Assembly: GCA_050945895.1 (NCBI GenBank)
Contig: JBMNTU010000098.1
Location: forward strand, 1 to 7,777
DNA length: 7,777 bases
DNA from: JBMNTU01 sp050945895
Lineage (GTDB): Bacteria; Bacillota; Clostridia; Christensenellales; Christensenellaceae
Reading direction: 5' to 3'
Part shown: positions 5,856-7,777 of the stretch, in pieces
Position numbering within the stretch: position 1 is the stretch's first letter
How the letters are laid out: each line of letters begins with the position of its first letter
Position numbers and translations under genes: made by a program
Notes under the pieces: generated by a model
Database searches by the model: none
What the model saw: the letters and a program-made list of their open reading frames with translations, nothing else
What the model was told of the DNA's origin: nothing

Positions 5856-6182
5856 ATGTTGAGAAGAAGAAACCAAGTAAAAACCAGATTGAACGATGAA
5901 GAATATTTCCGCCTACACAGGCTGGCTCAAATGGCGGGCTGCAATATGTCAGCGTTCATCCGTCGGTGCTGCCTGGATGAGAAGAGGCATATCATAATCG
6001 ATAAGGAGGTTGCCTGCAAGATATATAACGAGATGAACGCTATTGGGCGCAATATCAATATGATAGCCAGGATTGCGAATACCACCAAATATATTCCCTC
6101 TTCCGATGTGATGCGGATATTGGAGTGGCAGCAGGAGCTTTGCCGGATTGTAGATGAAAAAATCGGGGGTGTGAAAACATAG
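5856..6182 (+). CDS. mobC: Mobilization protein MobC (relaxosome accessory protein)
   Basis: A 108-residue MobC-family protein, which binds oriT and helps the relaxase open and nick it. The N-terminal half is a likely ribbon-helix-helix DNA-binding fold: NQVKTRLNDEEYFRLHRLA followed by MSAFIRRCCL (31-40). The C-terminal half carries the family mark IGRNINMIARIAN (63-75). ATG 5856 is chosen because AAGGAG ends at 5846, nine bases upstream. An in-frame ATG at 5787 would read through the hairpins of the upstream control region and add non-homologous residues, so it is rejected. The relaxase gene starts one base after the TAG, so both form one transcript. Base 5856 begins 25 bases after a terminator-like hairpin, which suggests controlled expression. 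Confidence 0.9.
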   Translation: MLRRRNQVKTRLNDEEYFRLHRLAQMAGCNMSAFIRRCCLDEKRHIIIDKEVACKIYNEMNAIGRNINMIARIANTTKYIPSSDVMRILEWQQELCRIVDEKIGGVKT

Positions 6183-6183
6183 C

Positions 6184-7644
6184 ATGGCCTACACAAAGAT
6201 TCTGGTGATCAAAAATGAGCGTCATCTGAAAGCGGCGATGGATTACGCGATTACGGAAGATAAGACGCATGTGGAAGTTTTGACTGAATATATTGCGGAC
6301 GAAGAAAAAACATTGAACGGGCTGCTTCAGGAACAGTATGTTACCGGCATTAATTGTAATCCAAAAACAGCGGCTCAGAAGATGGTTGCTACCAAAGCAG
6401 CTTTCGGCAAACAGGATAAGCGTCAAGCGTACCATATCATCCAGAGCTTTGCTCCCGGTGAAGTAACGCCGGAGTTTGCGCATCAGATCGGCGTGGAGTA
6501 TGCCAATCGGTTTTTAAGCGATTATGAGGTTGTTATCGGCACGCACCTTGATCGTGGGCATTACCACAACCATATTCTTTTCAACTCCGTCTCATGCAAA
6601 ACCGGAAAGAAATTTCACATCAGTAAAAATGAGTTTTACGAAAAAATTTATGAAATCAGTAATGAACTTTGCCGGAAATATGGTTTGTCTGTGATTGAGC
6701 ATAAGGATGACCGGGACATGAGCTATGGCGAGTATATGGCCCATCGCAACAAGCGGGGATTTAAGAAACAGGTAATAGCCGATGTGGAAACCTGTATCGG
6801 CAAATCCAAATCTATTGGCGAGTTTTATGCAGCGCTGGAGAATATGGGATATCTGGTGGAAGTGAAAGGCGTGCATCCAAAAGTGCAGCCGCCGGGCAAA
6901 ACAGGATTCTGGCGGTTATCCACCCTTGGATATCCAAGTGACGTGCTCATCGCCAGAATTGCCGGACAGAAGCTACCGCAGAATACCCGGAAACCGCAGC
7001 AGATATATTACTGTAATCAGAAATTCCAGCATCATAAGCTGACTCGCTTTGAGTCTCTGTATCTGCATTATCTTTATCTTCTGGGAAAGATCGGGCAAAA
7101 GCAATCCGCTGGAACGGTATCCATACAGGAATATGAAAAGTTCCGGCAATACAAAGAGCAGCTCACCTTTGTAGCAGAGAACCACATTTCTGATATGGGC
7201 ACGCTGCAAAACTTGATTGCGCAGGTGCAGAGTAATATACAGAAGCTGGATGTTGAGAAATTCCGGCTGGCAGGCGCGGAGCGTAAACGAAGCAAGCTCT
7301 TTAGCGCCCACACTGCCTATGAGCGATATAAAAACATGGCGGATATTCTACAAGGTGAACGCAAAAAGGAATTTCTGGATGCCTGCGAATATATTGAGCT
7401 GCGGGGATTTAAAGGCAAAGAGCAGGAAATTGCGGATATGCGATCCCGGCTGCTTAATGCAAAAGAGCAGAACCGGCAGGCGCTCCTGGATTCAAAAAAG
7501 AGGTTAGAACAGCTTGGTTCCATAGAAAAAACAACAAAAAAGATGCGCAGCGAAATGGAGGTGGGGCGAAATCAGCAACCAGCGCAAGAAAAGCAACAAC
7601 ATAATATACAGGAAAGAAGAGCGCCAGCTTACCGGGAACGATAG
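6184..7644 (+). CDS. mobA: Relaxase/mobilization nuclease, MobA/VirD2 type (MOBP-like)
   Basis: A 486-residue relaxase that would nick one strand at oriT, stay bound to the 5' end and lead it through transfer. The nuclease domain fills about residues 1-230. Tyr21 (KAAMDYAITED) is a candidate catalytic tyrosine. YHIIQSFAPGEVTPEFAHQI (83-102) is motif II. HLDRGHYHNH (121-130) is the metal-binding His motif III with His121, His126, His128 and His130, followed by ILFNSV. Residues 300-470 are charged and helical, consistent with a coiled-coil tail for partner contacts. The start ATG lies one base after mobC; GGGGGT at 6165-6170 is a somewhat distant ribosome site. The amber stop at 7642-7644 is followed by 44 further open codons in the same frame, so the natural gene may be longer. 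Family call is firm, catalytic Tyr assignment less so. Confidence 0.93.
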   Translation: MAYTKILVIKNERHLKAAMDYAITEDKTHVEVLTEYIADEEKTLNGLLQEQYVTGINCNPKTAAQKMVATKAAFGKQDKRQAYHIIQSFAPGEVTPEFAHQIGVEYANRFLSDYEVVIGTHLDRGHYHNHILFNSVSCKTGKKFHISKNEFYEKIYEISNELCRKYGLSVIEHKDDRDMSYGEYMAHRNKRGFKKQVIADVETCIGKSKSIGEFYAALENMGYLVEVKGVHPKVQPPGKTGFWRLSTLGYPSDVLIARIAGQKLPQNTRKPQQIYYCNQKFQHHKLTRFESLYLHYLYLLGKIGQKQSAGTVSIQEYEKFRQYKEQLTFVAENHISDMGTLQNLIAQVQSNIQKLDVEKFRLAGAERKRSKLFSAHTAYERYKNMADILQGERKKEFLDACEYIELRGFKGKEQEIADMRSRLLNAKEQNRQALLDSKKRLEQLGSIEKTTKKMRSEMEVGRNQQPAQEKQQHNIQERRAPAYRER

Positions 7645-7776
7645 CGGCGCTTCGGCTCGTTCGAAGAGGAACAAGAAGTATATTATAGCATCAACTTTGT
7701 AGAGATCACGGACGAAACCTACTCAATCCGGCAGGAATATGCCGTAAGCAGCACAGGCGATGTGTATACATTTGAA
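7645..7776 (+). other. Open frame continuing past the mobA stop (possible lost C-terminus or next gene)
   Basis: After TAG 7642-7644 the mobA frame is open for 44 codons to the window edge, while the other two forward frames close by about 7705. The translated residues (from RRFGSFEEEQEVYYSINFVE onward, with EITDETYSIRQEY) look like real protein, with aromatic and acidic residues in a natural mix. No ATG occurs in it, and the only GTG is late (7759-7761). It is either the former C-terminus of the relaxase cut off by a nonsense change or a sequencing error, or the early part of a gene with an unusual start. I recognise no family. Confidence 0.35.
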
Positions 7777-7777
7777 T

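Noticed and set aside
1..7777. tRNA, rRNA, CRISPR array or insertion-sequence ends
   Set aside because: No cloverleaf-like pattern ending in a T-loop motif, no spaced direct repeats and no transposase or terminal inverted repeats were seen.

Overview
The window is a slice of an integrative or mobilizable genetic element, most likely from an anaerobic gut-type Firmicute (Clostridia or a relative). The grounds are the gene content: the C-terminal end of a very large SNF2/DEAD-type helicase of the kind carried by Firmicute conjugative elements, a chloroplast-like (CL) group II intron, and a mobC-mobA pair with MOBP-type motifs. Ribosome binding sites are of the GGAG type and base composition is moderate. 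No chromosomal housekeeping gene is present. All genes read left to right.

Layout. (1) Positions 1-355 and 2736-3587 are two exons of one helicase gene whose 5' part lies outside the window. (2) Positions 356-2735 are a complete 2380-nt group II intron in sense orientation: ribozyme domains I-III (356 to about 950), a 560-residue reverse transcriptase/maturase (970-2652), domain V (2661-2694) and domain VI (2695-2735). Joining base 355 to base 2736 restores the helicase frame exactly and rebuilds the family's conserved stretch just after helicase motif VI. (3) Positions 3588-3761 are a gap with an extended -10 promoter candidate and a doubtful 23-codon ORF. (4) Positions 3762-5635 hold three tightly packed genes, a UPF0158 protein, a plasmid pRiA4b ORF-3-like protein and a YgjP-like zinc metallopeptidase, closed by a strong terminator (5679-5710). 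They look like a self-contained cargo operon inserted between element genes. (5) Positions 5711-5855 are non-coding and rich in inverted repeats, including a perfect 16-bp palindrome; this is the best candidate for oriT and mob regulation. (6) mobC (5856-6182) and the relaxase mobA (6184-7644) follow. After the mobA amber stop the same frame stays open to the window edge.

How the parts fit. MobC and MobA would form the relaxosome at the nearby oriT, and the large helicase is a typical companion protein of such elements. The intron interrupts the helicase, so its full-length product depends on splicing. The three-gene cargo operon has no known joint function and is the most interesting candidate for an undescribed system.
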